NCBI GenBank assembly: GCA_016217775.1
Contig: JACRGG010000057.1
Location: forward strand, 1-5,253
From: Microcaldota archaeon
GTDB lineage: Archaea; Micrarchaeota; Micrarchaeia; Norongarragalinales; UBA97
Reading direction: 5' to 3'
DNA: 5,253 nt
The notes beneath the pieces are model-generated. The model worked only from the letters and a program-made list of their open reading frames with translations. It did not search any database and had not been told where the DNA came from. Made by a program: the position numbers and the translations under genes. This document shows positions 4,135-5,253 of this stretch, piece by piece (position 1 is the stretch's first letter; every line of letters begins with the position of its first letter).

Positions 4135-5253
4135 CTATTTTTCCTCAAAGATTTCATCCAGCCGGCTCTTGAAGGCGGCTTTCGACTCGGGCCTGATTAC
4201 CCCGGTTTGCGCGAGCTTGTCCACGTACTCCGACAGCGTTGCGAGCGAGAGGCTTGACTCGGATTGTTTTATGAACTCGCTTTGCGCAGCCGGGCCCAGG
4301 TACTCCCTGAACGCGTCGAGGATTTTCTGCTCCACCAGCTTTTGGTCCACCACGATGCGTATTGCCTTGACTTCGCCGACTTTCTCAAGGGGGACGGTGA
4401 AGTAAAACGCCGACCCGCGGCCAAAAGTGCTCTCCACCCAAATCTTGCCGCCCTGCGCCTCGATAATCCCCTTGCAAATCGAGAGGCCCAATCCCGTCCC
4501 GCCGTACTTTCTGTAAAGCGTCTTCTCGACTTGAAAGAACGGCACGAACAAGTGCTTGATGTTCTCTGGCGATATGCCGATGCCCCCGTCCTTTACGGAT
4601 ATGACTACGCGGTCGTTTTCAAGCTTGGCTTCAACGAGTATCTTTCCGCGCTGCGGGCTGAACTTAATCGCGTTGTTCAGCAAATTCGTCAAGACCTGGC
4701 CGATTCGGTAGGAATCGGTTTCAATCACCGGCAGGGCGCCGACTGAAGTCGTGATTGAAATGTCCTTCTCGGACGAGAACAACCGCATCGACTCGACGGT
4801 GTTGTCGATGATTTCCTTAAGCTGGACTTTCTCGAAGCTGAATTTCAGCCGCCCGGACTCGATTCTGGAAATGTCGAGGATGTCCGCGATAAGGTGGTCG
4901 AGCCGCTCGAGGTTGCGCAAAATCATTTCAATGCTGTCGTGCTGCTGTTCGTTAAGCCGGCCGAAAGAATCCGACAGCAAGAGCTCGCACTGCGCGCGCA
5001 TCGGAGTCATCGGAGTGCGCAGCTCGTGGGAAGTGATTGACAAGAACTGCGTCTTCGCGTCGTCAAGGCGCTTTAACTCCCCGATGTTCGCCTTGAGGTT
5101 GATTGCGGTGCGCGTCAAGTCAACGCCTAGCTCCTCCAGCTCGTCGCCAGTCTTGATCGACAGGCGATGGCCGAGCTCGCCGCTGCCGATGCGCTGAGCG
5201 CCCGCCTGCACCGTGCGGATCGGCACGACCATGCGCCGCGCCCGCAGTGCCCC
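4135..5253 (-). CDS. Membrane sensor histidine kinase (HAMP-HisKA-HATPase_c), 5' end outside the window
   Basis: The frame is open to the right edge. Seven more codons (GALRARR) precede the first internal Met at 5232 and look like the end of a transmembrane helix leading into HAMP, so the sensor half lies outside. Numbered from Met 5232: HAMP about 1-50 (P-I-R near the start, TGDELEEL at 28-35); HisKA with H-box SHELRTPMTP and phospho-acceptor His69 (codon 5026-5028); N-box TNLLNNAIKFSP (182-193); G1 box DGGIG (215-219); F-box LFVPFFQ (228-234); G2 box GGTGLGL (244-250). All residues for ATP binding and autophosphorylation are present. After the ATPase domain ends near 285 there is an unusual helical tail of about 75 residues, ending in a lysine/glutamate-rich stretch. 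Known role: autophosphorylation and transfer to a response regulator. No regulator is in view, and the signal cannot be told from this part. Confidence 0.93.
   Translation of the reverse strand, partial: GALRARRMVVPIRTVQAGAQRIGSGELGHRLSIKTGDELEELGVDLTRTAINLKANIGELKRLDDAKTQFLSITSHELRTPMTPMRAQCELLLSDSFGRLNEQQHDSIEMILRNLERLDHLIADILDISRIESGRLKFSFEKVQLKEIIDNTVESMRLFSSEKDISITTSVGALPVIETDSYRIGQVLTNLLNNAIKFSPQRGKILVEAKLENDRVVISVKDGGIGISPENIKHLFVPFFQVEKTLYRKYGGTGLGLSICKGIIEAQGGKIWVESTFGRGSAFYFTVPLEKVGEVKAIRIVVDQKLVEQKILDAFREYLGPAAQSEFIKQSESSLSLATLSEYVDKLAQTGVIRPESKAAFKSRLDEIFEEK

Noticed and set aside
4264..5197. Two long plus-strand frames opposite the kinase gene
   Set aside because: The minus-strand frame has every histidine-kinase motif in order; the plus-strand products are Ser/Arg- or Leu/Ala-rich shadows without starts or motifs.

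Overview
The window looks archaeal. Both tRNA genes carry introns with splice geometry of the archaeal endonuclease type. The tRNA-Tyr has the archaeal C1-G72 pair and a short variable loop. TATA boxes of the TTTAWATA kind lie about 25 nt ahead of expected starts, and several genes have AAGGTG-type Shine-Dalgarno sites. The compact layout, small genes and near-balanced base composition would fit a DPANN-like or Diapherotrites-like lineage, but that placement is inference only.

Layout. Positions 2-1627 (minus) hold the first 542 codons of a secreted, asparagine/threonine/proline-rich surface protein that runs off the left edge. A near-symmetric TATA element at 1651-1660 separates it from a divergent tRNA pair on the plus strand: tRNA-Tyr(GTA), 1680-1809, with a 56-nt intron at the canonical 37/38 site, and tRNA-Asp(GTC), 1874-1994, with a 48-nt intron inside the T-loop (59/60) in a textbook bulge-helix-bulge. 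The short spacers around the tRNAs are rich in inverted repeats.

Positions 2112-3169 (plus) form a tight three-gene cassette: two small proteins (64 and 63 aa) and a caspase-like (clan CD / CHAT-like) putative protease whose reading frame is broken by one extra base between 2639 and 2658. Restored, the protease would be about 214 aa with a His (NGHG) and Cys (SRSCDSA) dyad. This cassette is the best candidate for a poorly described system.

On the minus strand, converging on the cassette with a 6-nt gap, are a short CorA-type divalent-cation channel (3176-4021, GMN motif) with its own consensus TATA box, and upstream of it the C-terminal part of a membrane sensor histidine kinase (4135-5253: HAMP, HisKA, HATPase_c and an extra C-terminal helical tail of about 75 residues) that enters from the right edge. 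Nothing in the sequence links the kinase functionally to its neighbours, and no response regulator is present here.
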